Assembly (NCBI GenBank): GCA_023428465.1
Contig: JAEYXM010000071.1
Coordinates: 1 to 12,368, forward strand
DNA: 12,368 nucleotides
Reading direction: 5' to 3'
From: Actinomycetes bacterium
GTDB lineage: Bacteria > Actinomycetota > Actinomycetes > Actinomycetales > Cellulomonadaceae
The notes below the pieces were generated by a model that saw only the letters and a list, made by a program, of their open reading frames with translations, had not been told where the DNA came from and made no database searches. Both the position numbers and the translations under genes were made by a program. Of this stretch, positions 1 through 10,207 are shown piece after piece (position 1 is the stretch's first letter; each line of letters starts with the position of its first letter).

Positions 1-19
1 GCGTAGCCGATTCGCGGGA

Positions 20-514
20 CTAGTCCTTCGACATGTCGGACATCCGCGCCCAGGAATCATCCCAATTCCTAAACGTAATCGCTACGTCTGGACCGAGAAG
101 CTCACGGGTGATCGCGGTTACTTCAGCCTGCGTCGCCGTGTCGGACTGCAGTCCCCTTCCTGCGACCCATATACCGGACAGGTCCTCCAACGTCCCCACG
201 GCACCGATTTGGATATCCAGCCCGTGCAGCGCGCGGACGAGGTCGCTACAGGCACCCTCAAGTCGCTCCTGGGTGAACTGTGCTGTGCCGGGTGATGCGC
301 TGATGACCACTGGGCCCGCCTCGTCTCCGTGTGTCAGCAGGCCAATGCCAGCGCCCGCAAGGACGATGAGCGCACTGAAGACGGCACCGGTAGTTCGACT
401 ACGCCGACGTCGGCGCCGATGAATTGAAGACCACACCAATTCTGTCGGAACCATAGCCGCCGGCAGAACATCGAGGCTTGCCTCGAGCCGATCAACCACA
501 GCAGACTCGTTCAT
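20..514 (-). CDS. Single-pass membrane protein, likely anti-sigma/sensor partner of the adjacent SigE-type sigma factor
   Basis: A 164-residue protein I cannot assign to a named family. The N-terminal 30 residues are acidic-hydrophobic, then a run of arginines (residues 33-40) precedes one hydrophobic segment (about 43-61), so the N-terminus should be cytoplasmic and the remaining 100 residues outside. The outer part has an alpha/beta look (a GTLEDLSGIWVAGRGL stretch near 107-122) and only one cysteine, C89. There is no HxxxCxxC zinc-binding anti-sigma motif. Its ATG lies inside the stop of the sigma gene (ATGA, 511-514), with GGGAG and AAGGGA sequences just upstream, so the two are probably translated together. 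A membrane protein coupled this way to a SigE-type sigma factor is usually its regulator, so the anti-sigma role is inferred from context. Base composition is distinctly poorer in GC than the rest of the window. Confidence 0.72.
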   Translation of the reverse strand: MNESAVVDRLEASLDVLPAAMVPTELVWSSIHRRRRRRSRTTGAVFSALIVLAGAGIGLLTHGDEAGPVVISASPGTAQFTQERLEGACSDLVRALHGLDIQIGAVGTLEDLSGIWVAGRGLQSDTATQAEVTAITRELLGPDVAITFRNWDDSWARMSDMSKD

Positions 515-1158
515 TCTCCCGATCCCTTCCCTGAGACACCGCTAGCCTCGCTCGCACTGAGCCGCTGCTCGAGGAGTGCCAGCGCTCGACGAGCTGATGA
601 CTTCACTGTCCCTACCGGAATGCCGAGCTCATCGGCGACCTCGGCCTCGGTCAGTCCTACGGCGTAGCGCAGAACAACTACGCGACGCTGCTTGAGCGAC
701 AGCGCCGCGAGAGCCCGAAGTAGATCCAGGGCTTCAGCCACGGCCTGCTCGTGCCCAGCCACAGATGGAGAGTTGATGTCCCGAGCCTCCATCAGGACCT
801 CTCGGCGTCGGCGGCGCCACGTATCAACCCGGAGGTTCGCAATCGTTCGGCGTGCATAGCCAAACGGATTGTCGACGGCACCGCGAGACCAGGCGAAGTA
901 CGTCCGCGTTAGCGCCTCCTGCACCAGATCCTCAGCAAGCGTCCGGTCGCCGCAGATCAGCAGTGCGATCGAGCTAAGGCGGGCACTGTGGCTCCGCACG
1001 AAGCAGGTGAACTCCTCGTCGACCGTCAGCCTCGTCTGGCCGGTCAGGCTTACGTCGACAGCGTCGTGCCCGTCCGCCGCCGACGTTGCGCCCTCCTCTG
1101 CGGCTACGAGTTCGACCCCCATGTCTCTGAGACGCACCACACTCGCAGGAAGTTCCAT
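511..1158 (-). CDS. SigE-type (ECF-like) RNA polymerase sigma factor, low-GC copy
   Basis: A 215-residue two-domain sigma factor. Sigma-70 region 2 spans about residues 50-117 and contains the core-binding DLVQEAL stretch (77-83) followed by FAWSRGAVDNPFGYARRT. Region 4 spans about 143-203, with a helix-turn-helix (LTEAEVADELGIPVGTVKSS, 169-188). This order is typical of the actinobacterial SigE family of ECF-like factors. The ATG at 1158 is supported by AGGAG eight bases upstream. About 48 residues precede region 2, longer than usual, so a start at Met13 is possible. The stop overlaps the start of the membrane protein gene (ATGA), which makes the two a regulatory pair. The product closely resembles the second sigma factor at 7027-7626 in the segment from GD through YARRT and DTWR. 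Codon use is AT-richer than the neighbours, and the gene starts within about 40 bases of a broken regulator gene, suggesting horizontal acquisition. Confidence 0.9.
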   Translation of the reverse strand: MELPASVVRLRDMGVELVAAEEGATSAADGHDAVDVSLTGQTRLTVDEEFTCFVRSHSARLSSIALLICGDRTLAEDLVQEALTRTYFAWSRGAVDNPFGYARRTIANLRVDTWRRRRREVLMEARDINSPSVAGHEQAVAEALDLLRALAALSLKQRRVVVLRYAVGLTEAEVADELGIPVGTVKSSARRALALLEQRLSASEASGVSGKGSGE

Positions 1159-1166
1159 CGGCGGCG

Positions 1167-1171
1167 CTCCT
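1167..1171 (-). promoter_or_regulatory. Ribosome binding site deciding the start of the first sigma factor
   Basis: AGGAG on the minus strand, eight bases before the ATG at 1158. It favours this start over the in-frame ATG 12 codons further in. It also shows that the sigma transcript begins at or beyond this point, only about 30 bases from the severed LuxR tail, so its promoter must lie across or very close to the junction. Confidence 0.6.
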
Positions 1172-1196
1172 CGCCTGATCCGGCCAGACGGCGAGC

Positions 1197-1385
1197 TGCG
1201 AGCGCGAGGTCCTCGCGCTCATGGCGGAGGGCAGGTCGAACACCGCCATCGCGCAGCACCTCGTCGTGAGCGCGGGAGCGGTCGAGAAGCACGTGGGTAA
1301 CGTCTTCGCCAAGCTCGACCTGGCGCCGTCGGACGGAGACCACCGCCGCGTGCTGGCCGTGCTCACGTGGCTGGGCGCCCGCTGA
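1197..1385 (+). pseudogene. 3' remnant of a LuxR/NarL-type response regulator (HTH domain only)
   Basis: In the frame ending at TGA 1383-1385, the plus strand encodes about 62 codons that match the C-terminal GerE/LuxR helix-turn-helix of NarL-type response regulators: EREVLALMAEGRSNTAIAQH, then SAGAVEKHVGNVFAKLDL and HRRVLAVLTWLGAR to the stop. Recognition-helix and dimer-helix residues are all in place. There is no receiver domain, linker or start codon. The frame is closed by a TGA at 1176-1178, and recognisable homology begins only near 1197-1200. Intact members are usually a little over 200 residues, so roughly the first two thirds is missing. The tail overlaps the end of the convergent gene at 1363 by 23 bases, which looks like an original tail-to-tail arrangement. 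The missing part was presumably lost when the low-GC sigma module arrived. Confidence 0.8.
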
Positions 1386-1794
1386 CCTCCGTCGCGGAGA
1401 GCTCCATGAGGGCGAGCAGGGCGCGCGCGTAGGCGTCGGCCGCCACGCGCTCGGTGACCTCGCGGTCCCCGCCCGGGCCCGACGTCGCGACCGTGTAGCC
1501 GCCGTCCGTGCGGCGCAGCGCCGCGAACGTCCCGCCGAGCAGGTCACGCAACTGGTCCTCGCGGGGCAGCCAGAGCGCCTCCTCCTTGGCGACGGAGTCC
1601 AGCGCCCACTCGGTCGTACCGTTGAAGCCGAGGATCGTCCCGGTCGGGTACTGGCGGGCCTCGATCGTCATCTCGCTGAGCGTGAAGACCTGGCCCTCGA
1701 GCTCCGGCTGCGGGATGACGAACCGGTCCCCGGGCCGCGGGTCCCACCGCAGGCCCGCGTCCCGCAGGGCGATGGCCAGGCGCTCGGAGATCAT
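1363..1794 (-). CDS. Conserved actinobacterial protein of unknown function (143 aa)
   Basis: A soluble 143-residue protein without signal peptide or membrane segment. It shows well-conserved-looking blocks: RDAGLRWDPRPGDRFVIP (11-28), GFNGTTEWALDS (56-67) and LWLPREDQLRDLLG (74-87), then AADAYARALLALM near the C-terminus. I recognise this pattern as an unnamed family common in Cellulomonas-type genomes. From memory, relatives are sometimes labelled pilus assembly protein CpaE, but there is no ATPase or receiver domain here and I do not support that name. Start: the ATG at 1794 has no Shine-Dalgarno sequence but sits six bases after a possible -10 hexamer CAGACT. Longer readings upstream run into low-complexity Arg-rich translation and are shadows of the GNAT gene. 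The 3' end overlaps the severed LuxR tail on the other strand by 23 bases. Confidence 0.82.
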   Translation of the reverse strand: MISERLAIALRDAGLRWDPRPGDRFVIPQPELEGQVFTLSEMTIEARQYPTGTILGFNGTTEWALDSVAKEEALWLPREDQLRDLLGGTFAALRRTDGGYTVATSGPGGDREVTERVAADAYARALLALMELSATEVSGRPAT

Positions 1795-1800
1795 GCGCCC

Positions 1801-1806
1801 AGTCTG
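1801..1806 (-). promoter_or_regulatory. Possible -10 element for a leaderless transcript of the 143-aa gene
   Basis: CAGACT on the minus strand followed by exactly six bases and then the ATG at 1794. This places the hexamer at -12 to -7 if transcription begins at the start codon. It matches only the key A2 and T6 positions of the -10 consensus and no convincing -35 is visible. Support comes mainly from the same spacing in front of several other genes here. Confidence 0.4.
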
Positions 1807-1924
1807 CCGGGTCCGCCGCTGCTGCGCGTCCCGACACCGCCGCCCGCGCCGGCATTGCCCTCCTCGACCTGGAGGAACGCGCGGAACGACGCTGGTCGCG
1901 CGCCGGGTGGCATCGGCAGCCCGG

Positions 1925-5959
<4,035 letters not shown>

Positions 5960-5965
5960 CCGTCC

Positions 5966-5971
5966 AGGGTA
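5966..5971 (-). promoter_or_regulatory. -10 element, probable leaderless mnmA promoter
   Basis: TACCCT on the minus strand (TAnnnT consensus), followed by exactly six bases and the mnmA ATG, so transcription should start at or next to the A of the ATG. There is no Shine-Dalgarno sequence. This gives mnmA a promoter of its own, separate from the sigma-factor pair upstream. No convincing -35 is seen. Confidence 0.55.
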
Positions 5972-5982
5972 CGTGCGGCACG
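5972..5982. repeat. Perfect 11-base palindrome abutting the mnmA -10 element
   Basis: CGTGC-G-GCACG, an uninterrupted 5+1+5 dyad directly upstream of the mnmA -10 hexamer and four bases before the end of the preceding coding region. In this position it would lie in the promoter spacer, as an operator might. It is short, so it may be chance in GC-rich sequence. Confidence 0.4.
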
Positions 5983-5986
5983 CAGG

Positions 5987-7030
5987 TCAGCCCGCTGCGC
6001 CCGCCTCGTGCGCGGCGAGGTACTCCTCAGCCGTGCGGAGCACCTCCTCCTGGACCGCGGCGAAGTCCTCCAGCCACGCACCGCCACGCTCGATGTACGC
6101 CAGCTGGTAGGCCGCCTCGACGTCCGCCAGTCGCTGGACGAGGTCGGTCTCGGCCTTGCACTGCACGTCGATCAGGCCGATGCGGACCTGCTCGTCGAAC
6201 GGCTCCGCCCACACCCCGGGGGGCGCCAGAACCCCGGAGTCGTCCAGCGCGGCGGCGACACCCGCGTCGTCGAGGCAGCCCACCCACGCGGCGAGCGCCT
6301 CGTCCGCCTCGGGCATCAGAGAGACCGGCGGAACGCCGAGCGGCGCGTCCGCCGTCGTCGTCTCCGGCTCGTACGAGAGCCCGGCGTCGAGCATCGCCCG
6401 GTAGCAGCCGCGGGACGCCGCCGCCATCTCGTCGGTGAAGGGCAGGCCGGACACCTCCTCCTCGGGGGTCGCCCATGTCTCGAGGAGGCCCGCGTACCCG
6501 CGCTCGCGCACGTCGTCGGCCTGCCAGACGCCGTACCGGTGGGCCTCCTGCGCGTGCCGGGCGCTCGACTGCCAGAGCGCTTCGCCGGGCTCGTAGTACT
6601 CGCCGTAGCCCGCGTCCTCGAAGCAGGCGTCCAGGAACACGTCCTGCGCGGCATCGATGACGTCCCAGTCGTCTGCACTGAGGCGGTACGCGTCGAGCGG
6701 AAGGGCGATCGTGCCCGCCTCCGCGTCGACCTCGGCGACTCCGGCGACGACCTCGACCGGACCGTACGCCTCGTCGTAGGCCCCGGGGGTGGGCGAGGGA
6801 GAGCCGGTCGGGCTGTCGTCCGCACCGACGGGCCCCGCGGGCCCGTCCGGCGCGAGCGCCGCCACCCCGGTGATCGTCGCCGCGACGAGCGCGACGGACA
6901 GGCCTGCGCCACCCGCCACCCGGGCGACCCGGCGGCGTCGGCCGGCACGCAGCACGGCCCCCCGGTCGACGGTCACACGCGGGGTGTCGGCGGCTGCTGC
7001 CCGCATCCGGTCCAGCACGTCGTCGCTCAT
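5987..7030 (-). CDS. Membrane-anchored extracytoplasmic protein, likely anti-sigma/sensor for the adjacent SigE-type factor
   Basis: A 347-residue protein: a short cytoplasmic N-terminus (1-36, with RAGRRRRVAR just before the membrane), one transmembrane segment (about 37-59), a Pro/Ser/Thr/Gly linker (61-84) and a large acidic outer domain. That domain holds exactly four cysteines (about 136, 209, 252 and 291), fitting two disulfides. It carries a pattern I know from an unnamed family of actinobacterial secreted/lipoproteins: CLDDAGV, then DVQCKAETDLVQRL and EAAYQLAYIE, then a C-terminal coiled-coil-like helix. There is no zinc anti-sigma motif. The ATG at 7030 overlaps the sigma stop (ATGA) and has AGGAGG four bases upstream. 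A longer reading through the sigma gene is rejected. The regulatory role is inferred from coupling and topology. mnmA starts 27 bases downstream, from its own probable promoter. Confidence 0.78.
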   Translation of the reverse strand: MSDDVLDRMRAAAADTPRVTVDRGAVLRAGRRRRVARVAGGAGLSVALVAATITGVAALAPDGPAGPVGADDSPTGSPSPTPGAYDEAYGPVEVVAGVAEVDAEAGTIALPLDAYRLSADDWDVIDAAQDVFLDACFEDAGYGEYYEPGEALWQSSARHAQEAHRYGVWQADDVRERGYAGLLETWATPEEEVSGLPFTDEMAAASRGCYRAMLDAGLSYEPETTTADAPLGVPPVSLMPEADEALAAWVGCLDDAGVAAALDDSGVLAPPGVWAEPFDEQVRIGLIDVQCKAETDLVQRLADVEAAYQLAYIERGGAWLEDFAAVQEEVLRTAEEYLAAHEAGAAG

Positions 7031-7626
7031 CGTTCCTCCTCGATCACGGGTGCCGCGGGCCCGCCCCAGCCGTCCGCACCGAGGATGGTGCGGAGCTGGG
7101 CGAGGCCGCGCGCGGCGGTGGACTTGACGGTGCCGACGGACACTCCGAGGTCCTCGGCGACCTCCCGCTCCGAGAGGTCCAGCAGGTAACGCAGGACGAC
7201 GACGCGTCGCCGCCGGACGGGCAGCTCCAGGAGGGCGCGCACCAACCGGTCGCGCTCCGCCCGCGCGTCGGCACCGGAGTCCACGCCACCGTCCGGCAGG
7301 TCGTCGGGTGGCGCGAGGTGCTCGCGCCGGTGCTTGCGCCACGTGTCGATCCGCGCGTTCGCGAGCGTGCGGCGCGCGTAGCCGAGCGGGTCGTGCCGAC
7401 GGGCGCTGGGCCAGGCGACGTACGTGCGCACGAGCGCGGCCTGCACGAGCTCCTCGGCCCGGTGCACGTCGCCGCACAGCAGCCACGCGATGCGGCCGAG
7501 GACCGGTTCCGCCTCCGCCATGAACGCGGCGAACTCCACGTCCCTGCTCGCAGCGCCGGTCACGACGACCTGGGCGTCGAACCGCTCGGGCACCACGCGC
7601 GCATCCTCTCTCAGAACGGCTGTCAT
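7027..7626 (-). CDS. SigE-type (ECF-like) RNA polymerase sigma factor
   Basis: A 199-residue sigma factor. Region 2 (about 31-102) contains LLCGDVHRAEELVQAALVRT and LGYARRTLANARIDTWRKHR. Region 4 (about 122-182) contains the helix-turn-helix LSEREVAEDLGVSVGTVKST (151-170). It has the SigE-family arrangement and strongly resembles the sigma factor at 511-1158 but has the high GC of its surroundings. Start: ATG at 7626 is used here, but its only upstream SD-like bases (GAAGG) lie one base away. GTG at 7596 (codon 11) has GAGAGAGG eight bases upstream and would give 189 residues, so the shorter form is quite possible. The end overlaps the membrane-protein start by four bases (ATGA), a typical sigma/regulator pair. 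It lies 66 bases downstream of the cysteine desulfurase gene. Confidence 0.92.
   Translation of the reverse strand: MTAVLREDARVVPERFDAQVVVTGAASRDVEFAAFMAEAEPVLGRIAWLLCGDVHRAEELVQAALVRTYVAWPSARRHDPLGYARRTLANARIDTWRKHRREHLAPPDDLPDGGVDSGADARAERDRLVRALLELPVRRRRVVVLRYLLDLSEREVAEDLGVSVGTVKSTAARGLAQLRTILGADGWGGPAAPVIEEER
7589..7611 (-). promoter_or_regulatory. Ribosome binding site with alternative GTG start for the second sigma factor
   Basis: On the minus strand GAGAGAGG is followed after eight bases by GTG at 7596, in frame with the sigma gene. This is a far better initiation site than the ATG at 7626. If used, the protein loses ten N-terminal residues outside the conserved region 2. The interval given is approximate and covers the site and the start. 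Confidence 0.45.
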
Positions 7627-7692
7627 GCCTTCAACACGGCCGACGGCGCGGGAAGGTTGCCCGGGCCCCGGGACGTGTCGCGGCGGGTCCGG

Positions 7693-8889
7693 TCAGGCCG
7701 ACCCTGCGGCCCGGGCGCGCGCGACGACGTCGGGCAGGACCACGAGGAGGTGGTCGACCTCCGCGGCGGTCGAGGACCACCCGAGACTGAACCGGAGGGC
7801 ACCGCGGGCCTCACGGTCGCCGACCCCCATCGCGAGCAGCACGTGGGACACCTGGGTCACGCCCGCCTGGCACGCCGACCCCGCGGACGCCGCGACGCCC
7901 CGCTCGTCGAGCAGGAAGAGCAGGGCCTCGCTGTCGCAGCCGGGGAACGTGAGCGCCGCGTTGCCGGGCAACCGCCCACCGGCGCCGGGCCACGGGCCGC
8001 GGACGACGGCGTCGGGCGCCACGGCCCGGACCCCGGCCACGAGGGCGTCGCGCAATCCACCGACGCGCGCGGCGTGCTCCGACTGCTCGCGGACCGCCTC
8101 GTCGAGCGCGACGGCGAACGCCCGCACGAGGGCCGTCGCCACCGTCCCGGAGCGGACGGCGCGCTCCTGCCCACCCCCGTGCAGCAGGGCGTCCAGCGGC
8201 AGGTCCCGGCGGGCGAGCAGCGCGCCGACGCCGACCGGCCCGCCGAGCTTGTGCGCCGAGACGGTCACCGCGTCGAGGCCCGATGCCGCGACGTCCACCG
8301 CCAGCTGCCCGACGGCCTGCACAGCGTCGGCGTGCACCGGGACGCCGTACCGGTGCGCGAGCTCGGCGACCTCGTGCACGGGCTGCACGGTGCCCACCTC
8401 GTTGTTGGCCCACATGACGCTCACCAGGGCGGTCGCGTCGTGGTGGGCAGCCAGCTCGGCCTCGAGCGCACCCAGGTCGACGCGGCCGTCGCCGTCGACG
8501 CCCAGGCGGACCACCTCGGCCCCGTGCGTCGCGGCCAGCCAGTCGGCGGCGTCGAGCACGGCATGGTGCTCGATGGCGGAGACGAGCACGCGGCGCCGGC
8601 GCGCGTCGGCGGCGGTCCGCGCCCAGAACATGCCCTTGACCGCGAGGTTGTCGGCCTCCGTGCCGCCGCCCGTGAGGACGACCTCGGTGGGCCGCGCCCC
8701 GAGCCGGGCGGCGATCAGCTCCCGCGACTCCTCGACCACGCGCCGGGCTGCGCGGCCGGCGTCGTGCAGCGAGGAGGGGTTGCCGGTCCGTGCGGCCTGC
8801 TCCGTGAGGGCCTCGAGCGCCGCGGGGCGCAGGGGCGTCGTCGCCGCGTGGTCGAGGTACGCCACGGTCACGCGTCGGCCGGCGGTCAT
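7693..8889 (-). CDS. Cysteine desulfurase (NifS/IscS-type, class V aminotransferase fold)
   Basis: A PLP enzyme that takes sulfur from L-cysteine, giving alanine and an enzyme persulfide for tRNA thiolation or Fe-S assembly. The 398-residue protein shows YLDHAATTP at the N-terminus (11-19), TGGGTEADNLA (73-83), the PLP-stacking His in IEHHA (109), HADAVQ (187-191) with the pyridine-binding Asp188, the Schiff-base Lys214 in SAHKLGGP, and RSGT (246-249). The catalytic Cys340 sits in the loop SAGSACQAG. All key residues are present. I chose ATG 8889, which lies eight bases after a TACACT -10 hexamer; GTG at 8871 is possible, and an extension to 8922 is unlikely because it would include the promoter. 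Together with mnmA on the same strand it suggests a sulfur-relay locus. The symbol iscS/nifS is withheld because the subfamily cannot be fixed by eye. Confidence 0.95.
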   Translation of the reverse strand: MTAGRRVTVAYLDHAATTPLRPAALEALTEQAARTGNPSSLHDAGRAARRVVEESRELIAARLGARPTEVVLTGGGTEADNLAVKGMFWARTAADARRRRVLVSAIEHHAVLDAADWLAATHGAEVVRLGVDGDGRVDLGALEAELAAHHDATALVSVMWANNEVGTVQPVHEVAELAHRYGVPVHADAVQAVGQLAVDVAASGLDAVTVSAHKLGGPVGVGALLARRDLPLDALLHGGGQERAVRSGTVATALVRAFAVALDEAVREQSEHAARVGGLRDALVAGVRAVAPDAVVRGPWPGAGGRLPGNAALTFPGCDSEALLFLLDERGVAASAGSACQAGVTQVSHVLLAMGVGDREARGALRFSLGWSSTAAEVDHLLVVLPDVVARARAAGSA

Positions 8890-8897
8890 GCGGCCCG

Positions 8898-8903
8898 AGT
8901 GTA
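8898..8903 (-). promoter_or_regulatory. -10 element upstream of the cysteine desulfurase gene
   Basis: TACACT on the minus strand (TAnnnT), eight bases before the ATG at 8889, with no Shine-Dalgarno sequence. The transcript would be leaderless or have at most one or two leader bases. No clear -35 is seen. The remainder of the 276-base gap between the two divergent blocks (8890-9165) holds only short arginine-rich readings and I see no gene in it. Confidence 0.45.
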
Positions 8904-9052
8904 CGAGGGCGCCGTGCGCCACCAGCGGCGGGCACTCTCCTCACGCTCGGAGGACCGCGCCGAACGCCCTGGCCACCTGGCCGTCGAGGACGTGCTGGAG
9001 GCCCTCGTCGGCCGGCTCGGCGGGTGGGTCCCTCGACGATCCTGAGGACCTG

Positions 9053-9062
9053 CTCGATCGAG
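9053..9062. repeat. Perfect 10-base palindrome in the divergent intergenic region
   Basis: CTCGATCGAG, a perfect ten-base dyad about 105 bases before the kinase start and 164 bases from the desulfurase start. It could be a regulator half-site pair. Length and composition make a chance match plausible. Confidence 0.25.
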
Positions 9063-9153
9063 TCTGTCCCGGGCGAAGCGCGACGTGGCGCATGTCACGC
9101 CCGCCCCGGCGGACCGGTCCGGACGGGTGTGCGCCACTGACGGCCGGACCTGG

Positions 9154-9159
9154 CACAAT
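9154..9159 (+). promoter_or_regulatory. -10 element, probable leaderless promoter of the kinase gene
   Basis: CACAAT followed by exactly six bases and then GTG 9166, so the hexamer is at -12 to -7 if the G of GTG is +1. Five of six bases match TACAAT. There is no Shine-Dalgarno sequence before this GTG, which argues for leaderless translation and fixes the start. Confidence 0.5.
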
Positions 9160-9165
9160 CACCCC

Positions 9166-10140
9166 GTGACGACGGCGCCGCTAGCCTTCAGTGGGTCGCG
9201 GCTGCACTGGTCGGACCTCCCCCGCCACGTGCGCAGCCGCATCGCCGAGCTCGCCGGCGCGGACGTCGTGAGCGAGACCAGCGCCACGAGCGGCTTCTCC
9301 CCCGGCTACGCCGCCCTCCTCGGGCTGAGCAACGGGACCGAGGTCTTCGTCAAGGCCGTCTCCCCCGAGCAGAACCCCGACTCCCCCGACCTCGCGCGCC
9401 GCGAGATCGCCGTCGCGCCCGTGCTTCCTGCCGAGGTCTGCGCCCCCCACCTGTGGTGGCACCACGACGACGGCGACTGGGTCCTGCTCGGGTTCCAGCC
9501 CGTCGACGGCCGCGCACCCGAGCTGCCGTGGCGCCCCGACGACCTCGCCCGCGCCCTCGGGGCGCTCCGCGACCTCGCCGAGTACGGCACCCCGTCACCC
9601 CGTGACCTACCTGCCCTGGCCGACGAGGTGTCCCGCCTGGCGCGCGGCTGGGAGCTGCTCGCCGCCGACGACGCCGCGCTCGACCGGGCCGTCCGCGCCG
9701 TCGGCCCGCACGGCGACTGGCTCGAGGAGTCACTGCCGGGCCTCGTGGACCTCGCCGCGGGCGCGGGCGCCGCGAGCGCCGGCGAGACCCTCGTGCACGG
9801 AGACCTGCGCGCGGACAACGTGATGCTCGCGCCGTCGCCGGACGACCGGGTCTGGCTCATCGACTGGCCGCACACGTGCCGCGACGGCGCCAGCTGGTTC
9901 GACCTGCTCGGCATGCTCCCGAGCGTCGCGATGCAGGACGGCGGGGACCCCGACACGCTGTTCTGGGCGCACCCCAACACCCGCGATGCGGACCGCGACG
10001 CCGTCCGGTCGGTGCTGGCCGGCGTCACCGGGTACTTCGTGCACGCCGCCGTGCAGCCGGCACCCACGAACCTGCCGAACCTGCGCGAGTTCCAGCTCGC
10101 GCAGGGTGTCGCGGCGATCGACTGGCTCCGCCGGCTCTGA
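9166..10140 (+). CDS. Aminoglycoside phosphotransferase (APH)/choline-kinase-fold small-molecule kinase
   Basis: A 324-residue protein with the APH-type kinase fold. The N-lobe has the ATP-binding lysine in EVFVKAVSPEQN (Lys63) and a likely partner Glu80. The catalytic loop is VHGDLRADNVML (210-221) with HGDxxxxN complete (base Asp213, Asn218). The metal-binding Asp233 is in VWLIDWPHTC, and SWFDLLGML follows. All residues for phosphoryl transfer are present, so an active kinase is expected. The substrate is unknown: the family includes antibiotic, choline, homoserine and sugar kinases, and resistance should not be assumed. The start at GTG 9166 is preferred over the upstream GTG 9085 because it follows a leaderless-type -10 element. 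The gene stands alone, divergent from the desulfurase block and ending 67 bases before the ESX-type operon, which has its own promoter-like element. Confidence 0.9.
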   Translation: MTTAPLAFSGSRLHWSDLPRHVRSRIAELAGADVVSETSATSGFSPGYAALLGLSNGTEVFVKAVSPEQNPDSPDLARREIAVAPVLPAEVCAPHLWWHHDDGDWVLLGFQPVDGRAPELPWRPDDLARALGALRDLAEYGTPSPRDLPALADEVSRLARGWELLAADDAALDRAVRAVGPHGDWLEESLPGLVDLAAGAGAASAGETLVHGDLRADNVMLAPSPDDRVWLIDWPHTCRDGASWFDLLGMLPSVAMQDGGDPDTLFWAHPNTRDADRDAVRSVLAGVTGYFVHAAVQPAPTNLPNLREFQLAQGVAAIDWLRRL

Positions 10141-10194
10141 GCAGCGCCCCGAACGGCTCGCCGGATGCGCCTCCGCGCCACCCCGGGGGGGCAG

Positions 10195-10200
10195 TAAGGT
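10195..10200 (+). promoter_or_regulatory. -10 element of the ESX-type four-gene operon
   Basis: TAAGGT (TAnnnT) followed by seven bases and ATG 10208, consistent with a leaderless or nearly leaderless transcript. AAGG inside it is eight bases from the ATG and could instead be a weak ribosome binding site, so the two readings cannot be separated by eye. No clear -35 is present. Confidence 0.45.
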
Positions 10201-10207
10201 CGCGGTC

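Noticed and set aside
7031..7486. N-terminal extension of the second membrane protein through the sigma gene
   Set aside because: The extension reads out of frame through a clear sigma factor and is Arg/Ala-rich. The ATG at 7030 has AGGAGG and the ATGA overlap.
7660..7672. CCCGGGCCCCGGG between desulfurase and sigma gene as a terminator
   Set aside because: The dyad can form only a very short imperfect stem with almost no loop and there is no T-run. It is likely GC-rich chance sequence.
8941..9162. Possible small minus-strand gene of about 73 codons in the divergent gap
   Set aside because: It has no ribosome binding site or family resemblance, is Arg/Pro/Ser-rich, and overlaps the kinase promoter element.
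9166..10140. Calling the kinase an aminoglycoside resistance enzyme
   Set aside because: Only the general fold and catalytic motifs are visible. The family has many substrates and there is no resistance-gene context.
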